Assembly (NCBI GenBank): GCA_017512425.1
Contig: JAFWGI010000016.1
Coordinates: 496,001 to 560,000, forward strand
Direction: 5' to 3'
Origin: Hyphomicrobium sp.
Lineage (GTDB): Bacteria; Pseudomonadota; Alphaproteobacteria; Rhizobiales; Hyphomicrobiaceae
DNA: 64,000 nucleotides
In this document: piece by piece, positions 19,183 to 27,787 of the stretch
Layout of the letters: the number at the start of each line of letters is the position of its first letter
How positions within the stretch are numbered: position 1 is the first letter of the stretch
Made by a program: the position numbers and the translations under genes
The notes under the pieces: model-generated
What the model saw: the letters and a program-made list of their open reading frames with translations, nothing else
Told to the model about the DNA's origin: nothing
Databases searched by the model: none

Positions 19183-19923
19183 CTAGCGCCAATCGCCCCG
19201 TGTTGCATTAACCAGTGCCAGGGCGGCAACCGCGGCGGTATCGGCGCGCATAATCCTCGGACCCAGCCAAATCGCGGTCACAAACGGCCGTGACAACAAC
19301 AAATTGCGCTCCACGGGATCGAAGCCACCCTCGGGTCCGATCAAGACGGCCAACGGGCCGTGGCCGATGGCCGCCAGCGTATCGAGTGGCGCCTCGGCCG
19401 AGGCGCTCTCGTCACAGAATATAAGCGTGCGTCCGTCGCTCCACGCGTCGATAGCTTTGTCGAAGCGAACCGGCTCGCTCACGTCCGGGACATTCAGCAC
19501 GCCGCACTGCTCTGCCGCTTCGATCACGTTGGCGCGCATACGCTCAAGATTAATGCGCTCGGCGATCGTGCGGTGCGTGATCACAGGCCGAAGCCGCGAC
19601 ACGCCCATTTCAACGGCCTTTTGGACCATATAGTCCAACCGCGACCGTTTCAGCGGCGCGAACAGATAGTCGATATCGCTGGCCGCTGTTTGCTCGCGCA
19701 CCCGCTCGATAACCGCGAGCGTAGCGCCACGCTTTTTGACGTCCTTTAGGTCGGCGCGCCATTCGCCGTCGCGGCCGTTGAAGACCAACAGCGACGCGCC
19801 GGCCGTCAACCGCAGCACATGCAGCAGATAGTGAGCCTGGTCTTCCGACAAGACGATGTGCTGCCCCTCGGAGAGGCCGCTATCGACATACAAACGTTCC
19901 GAAGTCAGATCTCGTATTGCCAT
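19183..19923 (-). CDS. rsmE: 16S rRNA (uracil1498-N3)-methyltransferase
   Basis: A 246-residue SPOUT-class methyltransferase. An N-terminal PUA-like part (SEDQAHYLLHVLRL) is followed by the SPOUT knot with FAPLKRSRLDYMVQKAVEMG, LIGPEGGFDPVERN and LGPRIMRADTAAVAAL, which form the SAM-binding trefoil. The ATG at 19923 matches the normal N-terminus (MAIRDLTSERLYV); an in-frame start at 19959 would add 12 residues. Divergent from ubiA. Confidence 0.93.
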   Translation of the reverse strand: MAIRDLTSERLYVDSGLSEGQHIVLSEDQAHYLLHVLRLTAGASLLVFNGRDGEWRADLKDVKKRGATLAVIERVREQTAASDIDYLFAPLKRSRLDYMVQKAVEMGVSRLRPVITHRTIAERINLERMRANVIEAAEQCGVLNVPDVSEPVRFDKAIDAWSDGRTLIFCDESASAEAPLDTLAAIGHGPLAVLIGPEGGFDPVERNLLLSRPFVTAIWLGPRIMRADTAAVAALALVNATRGDWR

Positions 19924-20041
19924 ATCTCGACCGTATAAACGCCCGTGCCGCCCCCGCAAAGCCTGGATGCGGCACAGCTAAGGGTTGCCGTAGCCGCGGC
20001 CGCCGAATAGCGTCCTTGCATACGTTCACCGGAGCATATTT

Positions 20042-21040
20042 TTGGAAAGCGACCCGTCAGTTTCGCCAGATGTCACGCCACAGCATTCTGCTGCGCGGCC
20101 GGTTCAAGGCCAAGTTGCCGATGCGCCGCGCAGCAATTGGGTCGATCGCTATGCGCCGGCGTTCGTCCAACCTTATTTGCGGCTTGGCCGTTTCGACCGG
20201 CCGATTGGAACTTGGCTGCTGCTCTTTCCCTGCTGGTGGTCGGTGACGTTGGCGGAACTCGGGACCGGCAAGCCTTACCCTCGTCTCGACTACCTCGCAT
20301 TGTTCGCGCTTGGTGCGCTCGCCATGCGTGCGGCGGGCTGCGCGTTCAACGATTTTGTCGATCGGGATATCGACGCAAAAGTGCAACGCACGGCATCAAG
20401 ACCAATACCATCGGGGCAAGTCCCGCCAGCAGCGGCGCTGCTGTTCGTCGCCGTCATGGCGCTCGTCGGCCTTGCCGTTCTCGTGCAGTTCAACAACTTC
20501 ACCGTTTACCTGGCGATTGCGTCGCTGGCGCTCGTGCTGGTGTATCCGTTCGCCAAGCGCTTTACGGCTTATCCGCAATTGCTTTTGGGGCTGGCCTTCA
20601 ATTGGGGCGCCCTGGTCGGCTGGGCCTCAATCAAGGGCACGATCGGACTGCCAGCCGTCGTACTCTATGTCGGGTGCGTGCTGTGGACCGTCGGATATGA
20701 CACGATTTATGCGCATCAGGACAAGGACGACGACGCGGAACTCGGCCTCGGCTCGACGGCGCTCAGATTTGGCGAAAACACGGTCTCGTACGTCGGCGTT
20801 CTCTACGGCTCAGCCGTCGTGCTCTGGTTGTTGGCTGGAGCGCTCGCGGGAACACACCTGATATATTTTCTCGCCGTGACTTTGGTCTTCCTGCAGATGT
20901 CCTGGCAGGTCGCAACACTCGACACGGCCGATCCCGCGAATTGCTTGCGGCGGTTCCGCTCGAACCGCGACGTTGGCTTCGCAGTTTTTCTCGGCCTCGT
21001 GCTCGATATGACGCTGTCGTGGTTTGCCGGGCTGAATTAG
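20042..21040 (+). CDS. ubiA: 4-hydroxybenzoate polyprenyltransferase
   Basis: A 332-residue membrane prenyltransferase of ubiquinone synthesis. First aspartate-rich motif NDFVDRDIDAKVQRTASRP and second DTIYAHQDKDDD are intact and bind the prenyl diphosphate through Mg2+. Eight or so hydrophobic helices are visible. No ATG lies near the N-terminus; the TTG at 20042 is chosen because GGAG at 20031-20034 sits 7 nt upstream. The first ~30 residues are polar and precede the conserved core. A hairpin at 21063-21090 lies after its stop. Confidence 0.93.
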   Translation: MESDPSVSPDVTPQHSAARPVQGQVADAPRSNWVDRYAPAFVQPYLRLGRFDRPIGTWLLLFPCWWSVTLAELGTGKPYPRLDYLALFALGALAMRAAGCAFNDFVDRDIDAKVQRTASRPIPSGQVPPAAALLFVAVMALVGLAVLVQFNNFTVYLAIASLALVLVYPFAKRFTAYPQLLLGLAFNWGALVGWASIKGTIGLPAVVLYVGCVLWTVGYDTIYAHQDKDDDAELGLGSTALRFGENTVSYVGVLYGSAVVLWLLAGALAGTHLIYFLAVTLVFLQMSWQVATLDTADPANCLRRFRSNRDVGFAVFLGLVLDMTLSWFAGLN

Positions 21041-21342
21041 CGTTCGAGAGCCTGAAACAGCAGCGGCGCAGGAGGAGCCTCCCGCGCCGCGCCGTCATGC
21101 CTCACTGCAAACTTTTCGAGCTGCTGTTCCGTCCAGCCTTCAAATCAGATTACAAGTTTATCGTTCCGATCCGATTAAGAGAGAGCGTAAACAGCTCGTT
21201 GACCGAGCGTCCAAAATCGGGACAGGGGTGGACGATACCGCGATTTTGCAGTGTCATCCGGTACAGTAGATGATATCTCAACAGCGTTCGGCGTGCCCGT
21301 GGATGCAACGACCGTCGAAGCCGCAAGCCCTTTGGAGACACC
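21041..21342. other. Intergenic region before the lipid A cluster
   Basis: No gene seen. It contains the hairpin at 21063-21090 and a weak promoter candidate for DUF4170-msbA: TTGCAG at 21246-21251, a 17-bp spacer and GATGAT at 21269-21274. Confidence 0.45.
21063..21090 (+). terminator. GC-rich hairpin downstream of ubiA
   Basis: Arms 21063-21075 and 21078-21090 pair with one mismatch. There is no T-tract, so termination would be weak or Rho-assisted. It lies 22 bp after the ubiA stop. Confidence 0.4.
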
Positions 21343-21618
21343 GTGGCCAACAGCTCGTCAAACTCAAAAAAGTCGCAACTTCTTCACCTCGTTTTTGGTG
21401 GCGAGCTGACCGAACTCGATGGTCATGAGTTCCGGGATTTGAACCAGCTCGATATTGTCGGCGTTTTTCCGAACTACGAAACCGCATTCGTGGCCTGGAA
21501 GGCCGCCGCACAGCGCAGCGTCGACAACGCGATGATGCGATACGTGATCGTTCATTTGCATAAGCTTCTTGATCCGGAAGACGTCCATAGATCAGCCGGT
21601 TCGAAAGTCGCGACCTAG
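21343..21618 (+). CDS. DUF4170 family protein
   Basis: A 91-residue cytosolic protein matching the short alphaproteobacterial DUF4170 family. The core reads HLVFGGELTELDGHEFRDL, then VGVFPNYETAFVAWKAAAQR and YVIVHLHKLLDPE. No function is established. GTG start with GGAG at 21334-21337. It lies 2 bp before msbA and so heads the lipid A/Kdo gene group, an arrangement that suggests a role in lipopolysaccharide metabolism; that is inference from position only. Confidence 0.85.
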   Translation: MANSSSNSKKSQLLHLVFGGELTELDGHEFRDLNQLDIVGVFPNYETAFVAWKAAAQRSVDNAMMRYVIVHLHKLLDPEDVHRSAGSKVAT

Positions 21619-21620
21619 CC

Positions 21621-23438
21621 GTGAGCAGCGCCGCCGCACCGCCGCCAACGAAGAAATCTAGGCCGAACTTCCGGCTCGACGCTGCGTCGCGGGCGCTCCT
21701 CAAGCGCTTCATGGACGACTGGGTCTGGCCACGGTGGCGTGAGGTCGCAACGACACTCGTTTTGACCGCGTGCCTCGCGGCGACAACCGGCGGCTACCCG
21801 ACCGTTATCAAGATGTCGTTCGATACATTGATGGAGGGGGACAAGGGCGGCACATTGTGGCTCGTGCTTGCAGCGATCATCGGCATCACAGCATTACGTT
21901 CTGTATTCTTGTACTTCCAAGCCGTCGCCACCAATCGTTTCGTCTTCCGCATCACGACAGATATGCAGAAGCAGGCGTTCGCACATTTGATTGCCGCAGA
22001 TTTCGCGCGGCTGTCGCGGGACACACCCGGACGCCTTGTTTCCAAACTGACGAACGACGTCGGCTTTATCCAGACGGCGCTGATCTCGGGCTTGAACTCC
22101 GCGCTGCGCGACAGCCTTTCGGTGATCGCTCTCGTGATCGCCATGCTGTATCTCGACTGGAAGATGACGCTGATCGTACTCGGCGTCTATCCGCTCGCCG
22201 CGATCCCGGTCGCGATGATTAGCGATCGTTTGCGGCGCGTCGCCAAGCGCACGCAATCTGAACTCGGCGACATGACGTCTTTGCTGTCGGAAAACCTTTC
22301 CGGCGCACGCCTGATCAAATCTTTTCGCCTCGAAGACTATGCGTCATCGAAACTCGACAGCAGTTTCGATCAGGTCTTCACGCTCAAAATGAAGTCCGTG
22401 AAAACGCGCGCGCGTCTCGACCCGACGCTTGAAGCGCTTGGCGGCATGGCCGTCGCTGGCGTCGTCGCTTTCGCTTACCTGCGGATTTCGAGCGGCATCT
22501 CGACGGTCGGCGACTTTATGGGTTTTATCACGGCACTGCTCATGGCGGCCCAGCCAATCCGCGCGCTTGGCAACCTCGCAGGCCGGGTCCACGAAGGCCT
22601 CGCGGCTGCCGAAAGCGTCTACGGTATCATCGACGAAAAGGCTGCAATCACGGACAAGCCAGGGGCGAAACCGCTCACTATCAGCAACGGCGCAATCACG
22701 TTTAAGAATGTTGCCTTCGCCTATGAGCCGGGTGGGCGCGAACGCGCCGTCTACGATTTCAGCCTTGACGTCGGCGGCGGCGAGACCGTCGCTCTGGTCG
22801 GCCGCTCAGGCGCCGGAAAATCGACGATCGTCAACCTCGTGCCGCGCCTTTTCGACGTTATCGGCGGATCGATCGCGATCGACGGACAGGATGTCCGCGA
22901 CGTGACAATCGCCTCTTTGCGCGATCAGGTTGCCATCGTCAGCCAGGAGATCACGTTGTTTGACGACACGATCGCCGCGAATATCGCGCTCGGAAAACTG
23001 ACAGCGACGGACGATGAAATCGTCGCGGCGGCTAAGGCTGCGGCAGCTCACGACTTCATCATGGCGCAGCCGCAGGGATACCAGACCGTTATTGGCGACC
23101 GCGGCGGCCGGCTGTCGGGCGGCCAGCGCCAGCGACTCGCGCTGGCGCGCGCTATTCTGAAGGACGCGCCGATCCTTCTGCTCGACGAAGCGACAAGCGC
23201 ACTCGATACAGAGAGCGAGCAGCTTGTGCAGGACGCGCTAGCAAAATTCACCCGCAATCGCACAACGCTCGTCATCGCGCACCGTCTGTCGACAGTGCAA
23301 CGCGCCGACCTGATCTGCGTGATGGAGGGCGGTTTTATCGTCGAGCGCGGCACGCACGCCGAGCTGTTGGCGAAGAACGGATCTTATGCACGGCTCGCGG
23401 GCACGACCTACACGTCCGCGGGATCGCTCGCCAACTAG
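21621..23438 (+). CDS. msbA: Lipid A export-type ABC transporter (MsbA-like)
   Basis: A 605-residue half-transporter: an N-terminal transmembrane domain with about six helices (to ~residue 335) fused to an ABC ATPase. ATPase motifs: Walker A GRSGAGKST, signature LSGGQRQRLALARA, Walker B ILLLDEATSALD, H-loop IAHRLST. The role as core-lipid A flippase is inferred from neighbours (DUF4170, WaaA fusion, lpxK); the type VI export ABC family also includes drug exporters. GTG start 2 bp after DUF4170. Its stop is 3 bp from a convergent phosphatase gene. Confidence 0.85.
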   Translation: MSSAAAPPPTKKSRPNFRLDAASRALLKRFMDDWVWPRWREVATTLVLTACLAATTGGYPTVIKMSFDTLMEGDKGGTLWLVLAAIIGITALRSVFLYFQAVATNRFVFRITTDMQKQAFAHLIAADFARLSRDTPGRLVSKLTNDVGFIQTALISGLNSALRDSLSVIALVIAMLYLDWKMTLIVLGVYPLAAIPVAMISDRLRRVAKRTQSELGDMTSLLSENLSGARLIKSFRLEDYASSKLDSSFDQVFTLKMKSVKTRARLDPTLEALGGMAVAGVVAFAYLRISSGISTVGDFMGFITALLMAAQPIRALGNLAGRVHEGLAAAESVYGIIDEKAAITDKPGAKPLTISNGAITFKNVAFAYEPGGRERAVYDFSLDVGGGETVALVGRSGAGKSTIVNLVPRLFDVIGGSIAIDGQDVRDVTIASLRDQVAIVSQEITLFDDTIAANIALGKLTATDDEIVAAAKAAAAHDFIMAQPQGYQTVIGDRGGRLSGGQRQRLALARAILKDAPILLLDEATSALDTESEQLVQDALAKFTRNRTTLVIAHRLSTVQRADLICVMEGGFIVERGTHAELLAKNGSYARLAGTTYTSAGSLAN

Positions 23439-23441
23439 TCT

Positions 23442-24179
23442 CTATTCGCGTCCCAGTATCCCGTTCACGAGCCGGTTCGCCAATCCATTCGCGCGGAATG
23501 TCCGGTTTATTTCGGCTGGATCATATTTGGTTTCCATCCAATCCCAGAACGCGATCGGCGTCTCTTTGTTGTCGGCAAGATACCGCTCGAAAACGTAATC
23601 CAGTACGCCGGTATCGGCGTGGCGCACATGGCCGTAGCGCAACGATAGCTGTTTTTTGGCTTCGGCGATCGGCACGCCATGATACAAATGCAGGACAAGC
23701 ACGCTCATCAGCCCGGCCCGGTCAGCGCCGGACTTGCAATGCAAGAGGATAGGGAATTCGACCGATTGCAGCGTGTCGCGCACGGCCCGGAACTCTTCCC
23801 GTTCCGGCGCGGCCCGCGACCGCAACGTCAAGTCGACGAGCTTCAATCCGTGCCGCTTGCAGGCCTGCTCTTCGAGCCAGCGCGTTCCGAATGACTGATC
23901 GCCGCGCAAGTTGATGACGGTCTTCACGCCGCGCTTGGCCATCCAGCGCAGATGGTGCGGCGCCGGCTGCGCCGAACGCCACGCATCGTTTGCAAACTTA
24001 TGACGATTGGAAAAAATAGTCCGTGTGATGCCGTAATCTACAAGCAGCATTTCCGCGTAGCACAGCGCCGGCGCTGTATAACGCTTCAGCCACGACGGAG
24101 AACTGTGGATAGCATCGTGCAAAAACGCTCCGCTCCGGCGCCGCAGTCCCCGCTTTGCTTCTTTGAGAATGCCTGCCAT
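23442..24179 (-). CDS. Tyrosine/dual-specificity phosphatase-like protein
   Basis: A 245-residue protein with the cysteine-phosphatase signature HCKSGADRAG (catalytic Cys148 and Arg154 of the CX5R loop) preceded by VKTVINLRGDQ, as in the DSP-like Y_phosphatase family. A general-acid Asp is not certain. The start at 24179 is preferred because a TTGACC -35 candidate (24272-24267) overlaps the only earlier start codon. Position inside the lipid A/Kdo region suggests that it may act on a lipid or sugar phosphate, or regulate the pathway; substrate unknown. Confidence 0.75.
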   Translation of the reverse strand: MAGILKEAKRGLRRRSGAFLHDAIHSSPSWLKRYTAPALCYAEMLLVDYGITRTIFSNRHKFANDAWRSAQPAPHHLRWMAKRGVKTVINLRGDQSFGTRWLEEQACKRHGLKLVDLTLRSRAAPEREEFRAVRDTLQSVEFPILLHCKSGADRAGLMSVLVLHLYHGVPIAEAKKQLSLRYGHVRHADTGVLDYVFERYLADNKETPIAFWDWMETKYDPAEINRTFRANGLANRLVNGILGRE

Positions 24180-24243
24180 TCGGGGGACTTGAAAAATCCT
24201 GTAACAAAATGAACGTAGAGCGAAACAATGCGCCGGACAGAAA

Positions 24244-24272
24244 TCCTTAGATTCGCGGCGGAACGGGGTCAA
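24244..24272 (-). promoter_or_regulatory. Promoter candidate for the phosphatase gene
   Basis: On the minus strand TTGACC (24272-24267), a 17-bp spacer and TAAGGA (24249-24244). The -10 is weak. It predicts a ~58-nt leader before the ATG at 24179. Confidence 0.35.
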
Positions 24273-24392
24273 TTCGCCTGATGTTCAGCAGATTTGCACT
24301 GGCGCAATATTCCCTATAGGTACGTCGCGCAAGGGTATTACCCTGACCGTGCCCCCAAATCATCCCTTCTGCGACGTAAGGTTGAGCCACGC

Positions 24393-26396
24393 ATGGCCGG
24401 AACGAAGATAGCGGTCACGCGATTTGGTGGCCGGGCGCTTGCCCGGTTGATCAGATACGTCGCCCGCTCGTCCGAATTCATCTACGAGCCTGCGGATTTG
24501 CGCACGCGGTTGCGGGCAACACACCCCTGCATTATCGCGGGCTGGCACGGGCAATTCATGCTGACCTGCCAATTGCACCCGGGGGACATCAAAGTTTCCG
24601 CGATGGTTGCGCGCCACGGCGACGCCGAGTTGATCGGCGAAGCGATGCGCCAGTTCAACACCGATTTGATCCGCGGTGCCGGCGCCGGCACACGCAAACG
24701 CGACCGCGGTGGTGCCGCCGCACTCCGCGGTGCGGTCAAAGCACTGACGAGCGACTCGTCACTTGTCATGACGGCCGACATTCCGCCGGGTCCAGCGCGC
24801 ATCGCGGGTGCCGGCATAATCATGATCGCTAAGTTTTCGGGCTGTCCGATCGTGCCGGTCGCCGCAGCGTCGTCGCGCTTCACCTCGTTCGATACCTGGA
24901 GCCGAATGACGCTCAACCTTCCATACTCGAAGGTCGCATTCGTCGGCGGCGAGCCTATCCATGTGCCACGCGATGCCGACGATGCCATGATCGAGGAACT
25001 GCGGCGCAAGCTTGAAAGCGACTTGAATGCCGTGACGGCACGCGCTTACGAAATGGTCGGCGCCGATCTCGAACGCGCGACGCCGCTCTCACAGCTCGCT
25101 GCAATCACACCACCACCGCCATCGCTCGGATTGAAAGTTTACGCGGCGGGTCTCTCGGCGTTGCGTCCAGCCGTTCCGTTGTTGCTCAATATGCGCGAGC
25201 GGCAAGGCAAAGAAGACAAGGCCCGGCGCGGTGAACGGCTCGGATTTGCGAGCCGCCAGCGGCCGGATAAAACGCTTATTTGGGTCCACGCAGCGAGCGT
25301 CGGAGAAACCAATTCGGTACTGCCGCTGATCGAAGACCTTCTGAAAACTGACGCATCGGCGCATGTCTTATTGACGACCGGCACGACAACATCGGCTGCA
25401 CTGGCTGCGCGACGCCTTCCTGAGCGCGCGTTTCATCAGTTTGTGCCGCTCGACGTTCCCCAATATACAGCACGCTTTCTCGACCACTGGCGGCCGGACT
25501 TGGCGATCTTTACCGAGTCCGACATTTGGCCGAACCTCATTCTTGCAACAGCCGCGCGCACCGTGCCGCTGGCGTTGATCAACGCCCGTATGTCACCCCG
25601 CAGCATGAAGCGCTGGCGCAAGAACGGACGTACCGGACGGCCGCTTTTTTCGCGTTTCAACGTCGTTCTCGCGCAAAACGACAGCGTTGCGCGGACGATC
25701 AAGGGACTTGGCGCGCCCAACGTCATCGTCGCCGGAAATTTGAAGGTCGATGCGCCCCCACCGCCGGTCGACGCTGACACGCTCGCGCGCCTCAAGGCCG
25801 CGACGGAAGACCGGCCAATTTTGCTCGCAGCCAGCACGCATCCCGGCGAAGAAGCGATCATCGCGGCAGCTTTCAGCGATATGGCAAAAGCTCTGCCGCA
25901 ATTACTGGTCATCATCGTGCCGCGCCATCCGGATCGCGGGCCGGCGTTGGCGGCCGAGCTGGCTGGCCGCGGATTGATCACCGAACGCCGTAGCCTGACG
26001 CCGCTGCCGGCACGCGACACGCAGTTCTACATTGCCGACACGATCGGTGAGCTCGGGACGTTCTATGCGCTTGCACCAGCAGCGCTCGTCGGCGGCTCGC
26101 TTGTGGAACACGGCGGCCAAAACCCCATCGAAGCAATCCGTCATGGCGCGGCCGTCCTGACCGGACCGCATCATCACAACTTCCGCGAAATCTACGACGC
26201 GTTGATCGCGTCGGGTGGTGCTCGCGAAGTCAAATCAGCGGACGAGCTGGCGGCAACGGCGACCGACTTGCTGACCAACGCCGATGCAGCGGCCAAAGTC
26301 CGCGCCAACGCAGATGGTGCGCTCGGCAAGCTCGGTGGCGCGCTTGCAAAGACGGTCACCGCGTTGAAACCGTTTTTGACCGCGCGGGGGCGCTGA
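24393..26396 (+). CDS. waaA: Fusion: DUF374 acyltransferase-like domain + Kdo transferase WaaA
   Basis: A single 667-residue open frame holds two proteins that are usually separate. Residues ~1-230 match DUF374 (lysophospholipid-acyltransferase-like: IIAGWHGQFMLTCQ, then MTADIPPGPARIAGAGII). A Pro-rich linker (about 240-246, ITPPPPS) leads to Kdo transferase WaaA/KdtA from ~255, with WVHAASVGETN (catalytic Glu in SVGE, about 299-305), FTESDIWPNL and LVGGSLVEHGGQNPIE. WaaA adds Kdo to lipid IVA at the inner membrane. Its usual N-terminal anchor segment is reduced. I see no stop or start at the junction. lpxK starts 1 bp after the stop. Confidence 0.88.
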   Translation: MAGTKIAVTRFGGRALARLIRYVARSSEFIYEPADLRTRLRATHPCIIAGWHGQFMLTCQLHPGDIKVSAMVARHGDAELIGEAMRQFNTDLIRGAGAGTRKRDRGGAAALRGAVKALTSDSSLVMTADIPPGPARIAGAGIIMIAKFSGCPIVPVAAASSRFTSFDTWSRMTLNLPYSKVAFVGGEPIHVPRDADDAMIEELRRKLESDLNAVTARAYEMVGADLERATPLSQLAAITPPPPSLGLKVYAAGLSALRPAVPLLLNMRERQGKEDKARRGERLGFASRQRPDKTLIWVHAASVGETNSVLPLIEDLLKTDASAHVLLTTGTTTSAALAARRLPERAFHQFVPLDVPQYTARFLDHWRPDLAIFTESDIWPNLILATAARTVPLALINARMSPRSMKRWRKNGRTGRPLFSRFNVVLAQNDSVARTIKGLGAPNVIVAGNLKVDAPPPPVDADTLARLKAATEDRPILLAASTHPGEEAIIAAAFSDMAKALPQLLVIIVPRHPDRGPALAAELAGRGLITERRSLTPLPARDTQFYIADTIGELGTFYALAPAALVGGSLVEHGGQNPIEAIRHGAAVLTGPHHHNFREIYDALIASGGAREVKSADELAATATDLLTNADAAAKVRANADGALGKLGGALAKTVTALKPFLTARGR

Positions 26397-26397
26397 C

Positions 26398-27423
26398 GTG
26401 TTCAATGCAGAGCCGTCATGGTGGTACCAAGCCGGCCAGCCGTGGCAGGCCCGCCTGCTTGCGCCGGTTGCGACCCTTTACGGCACCATCGCCGCCAGGC
26501 GCTTTGCGGCAACGATCCCGGAACGCGCGGCGAGGCCAGTGATCTGCGTCGGCAATTTTACCGCCGGCGGTACTGGCAAAACACCGATGTCGCTACTCGT
26601 CGCCGACTTGGTCGAAGAACACGGCGGCGCACCCTGGTTTTTGTCGCGCGGATACGGTGGCCGGCTCGACGGGCAGGAACGCGTCGACCTCGCGCGCCAT
26701 ACCGCCGCTGAAGTTGGCGACGAGCCTTTGCTGCTGGCCGCACGGGCGCCAACCGTCATTTCGCGCGACCGGAGGCTCGGCGCCGAATTCATCGCCCGTC
26801 AGGCGCCAGAGAATGCCGTCATTATCATGGATGACGGTTTGCAGAACCCGGCGATCGCCAAAGACCTGACGATCGCGCTGATTGATCGTGCCCGCGGCCT
26901 CGGCAACGGCCGCGTTATCCCAGCGGGTCCGCTCAGAGCGCCCATCGCCTTTCAACTCGCACATACCGGCGTCATCGTGATCAATGGCACGACGGGAAGC
27001 GGCGCATCTGCTGATCTCGCACGTTTGCCAGCGGCAGCCAGAATTCCCACGCTCTCAGCCGCGCCGCAGCCACGCGATGCAACGGCATGGCTTTCGGATG
27101 CTCCCGTCATCGCGTTCGCCGGAATTGCCAATCCGGGTCGCTTTTTCACGATGCTCGAACGCGCAGGCGCGAAGATCGTCGAACGCAGGGCGTTTGCCGA
27201 TCACGAAACGTTGTCGAACGCCGAGGCTGACAGTTTGCTTAAATCAGCAGATGCTGCGCGGGCGACGCTTGTGACGACGGAGAAGGATTACGTCCGTCTG
27301 CGTGGCCTCGATGGCGCGCGGGTCGAGCTTTTCGGCCGCGTCGAGCCAGTCGCCATTCAACTTGCGATGTCGGAGAGCGACCGCGCCGTCCTGAGCGCGC
27401 GCATCGCGCAGTTCCTGCGGTAG
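26398..27423 (+). CDS. lpxK: Tetraacyldisaccharide 4'-kinase
   Basis: A 341-residue membrane-associated kinase that phosphorylates the 4' position of the lipid A disaccharide. P-loop AGGTGKT at residues 56-62, preceded by VGNFTA; also FLSRGYGGR, VGDEPLLLA and the DDGLQNPAI stretch (family DDGxQ). GTG start 1 bp after the waaA fusion gene, so translation is probably coupled. The product is the substrate chain for WaaA, encoded just upstream. Confidence 0.95.
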   Translation: MFNAEPSWWYQAGQPWQARLLAPVATLYGTIAARRFAATIPERAARPVICVGNFTAGGTGKTPMSLLVADLVEEHGGAPWFLSRGYGGRLDGQERVDLARHTAAEVGDEPLLLAARAPTVISRDRRLGAEFIARQAPENAVIIMDDGLQNPAIAKDLTIALIDRARGLGNGRVIPAGPLRAPIAFQLAHTGVIVINGTTGSGASADLARLPAAARIPTLSAAPQPRDATAWLSDAPVIAFAGIANPGRFFTMLERAGAKIVERRAFADHETLSNAEADSLLKSADAARATLVTTEKDYVRLRGLDGARVELFGRVEPVAIQLAMSESDRAVLSARIAQFLR

Positions 27424-27450
27424 CATTCGCAGCTAAGCGGATGCGGCGCC

Positions 27451-27684
27451 TCAGGTGCCGCGCGATATGTTGTGGGTTTCCAGATATCGCTTCAATGAAA
27501 TGTCGGCAGACGCATAGGCTTCCTGCGCGTCTACACTCCAGTATTTCAAATCGGGAAGCGCGATTGGCTGGCCGGTGACGGCGCACTTCACAAAATCGCC
27601 GGGCGCCATAACTTCGAATTCGCCGTCAAGATAGCGGACCTTGGCTTCACTTTTGAGCCCGAAAAATTTTTCAATCCGGTTCAT
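27451..27684 (-). CDS. DUF2093 family protein
   Basis: A 77-residue protein of the alphaproteobacterial DUF2093 family: MNRIEKFFGLKSEAKVRYLD followed by GDFVKCAVTGQPIALPDLKYW, a short domain with one CxxT-like Cys. No function is known. Convergent with lpxK (27 bp between stops) and followed on its other side by xseA; a gene order with lpxK seen in related genomes. Confidence 0.85.
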   Translation of the reverse strand: MNRIEKFFGLKSEAKVRYLDGEFEVMAPGDFVKCAVTGQPIALPDLKYWSVDAQEAYASADISLKRYLETHNISRGT

Positions 27685-27787
27685 TATCGACCTTGAAAAG
27701 CGACCCGTCGGCGAGGGACCATGAAGCCCGCGAGATTGCCCTTTGCCGCGTCTGCGTCAAGGGCTTCGTGGTAATACATCGCAGCCG

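Noticed and set aside
24294..24392. 33-residue N-terminal extension of the DUF374-WaaA fusion from the TTG at 24294
   Set aside because: No ribosome site; the ATG at 24393 starts the conserved DUF374 sequence.
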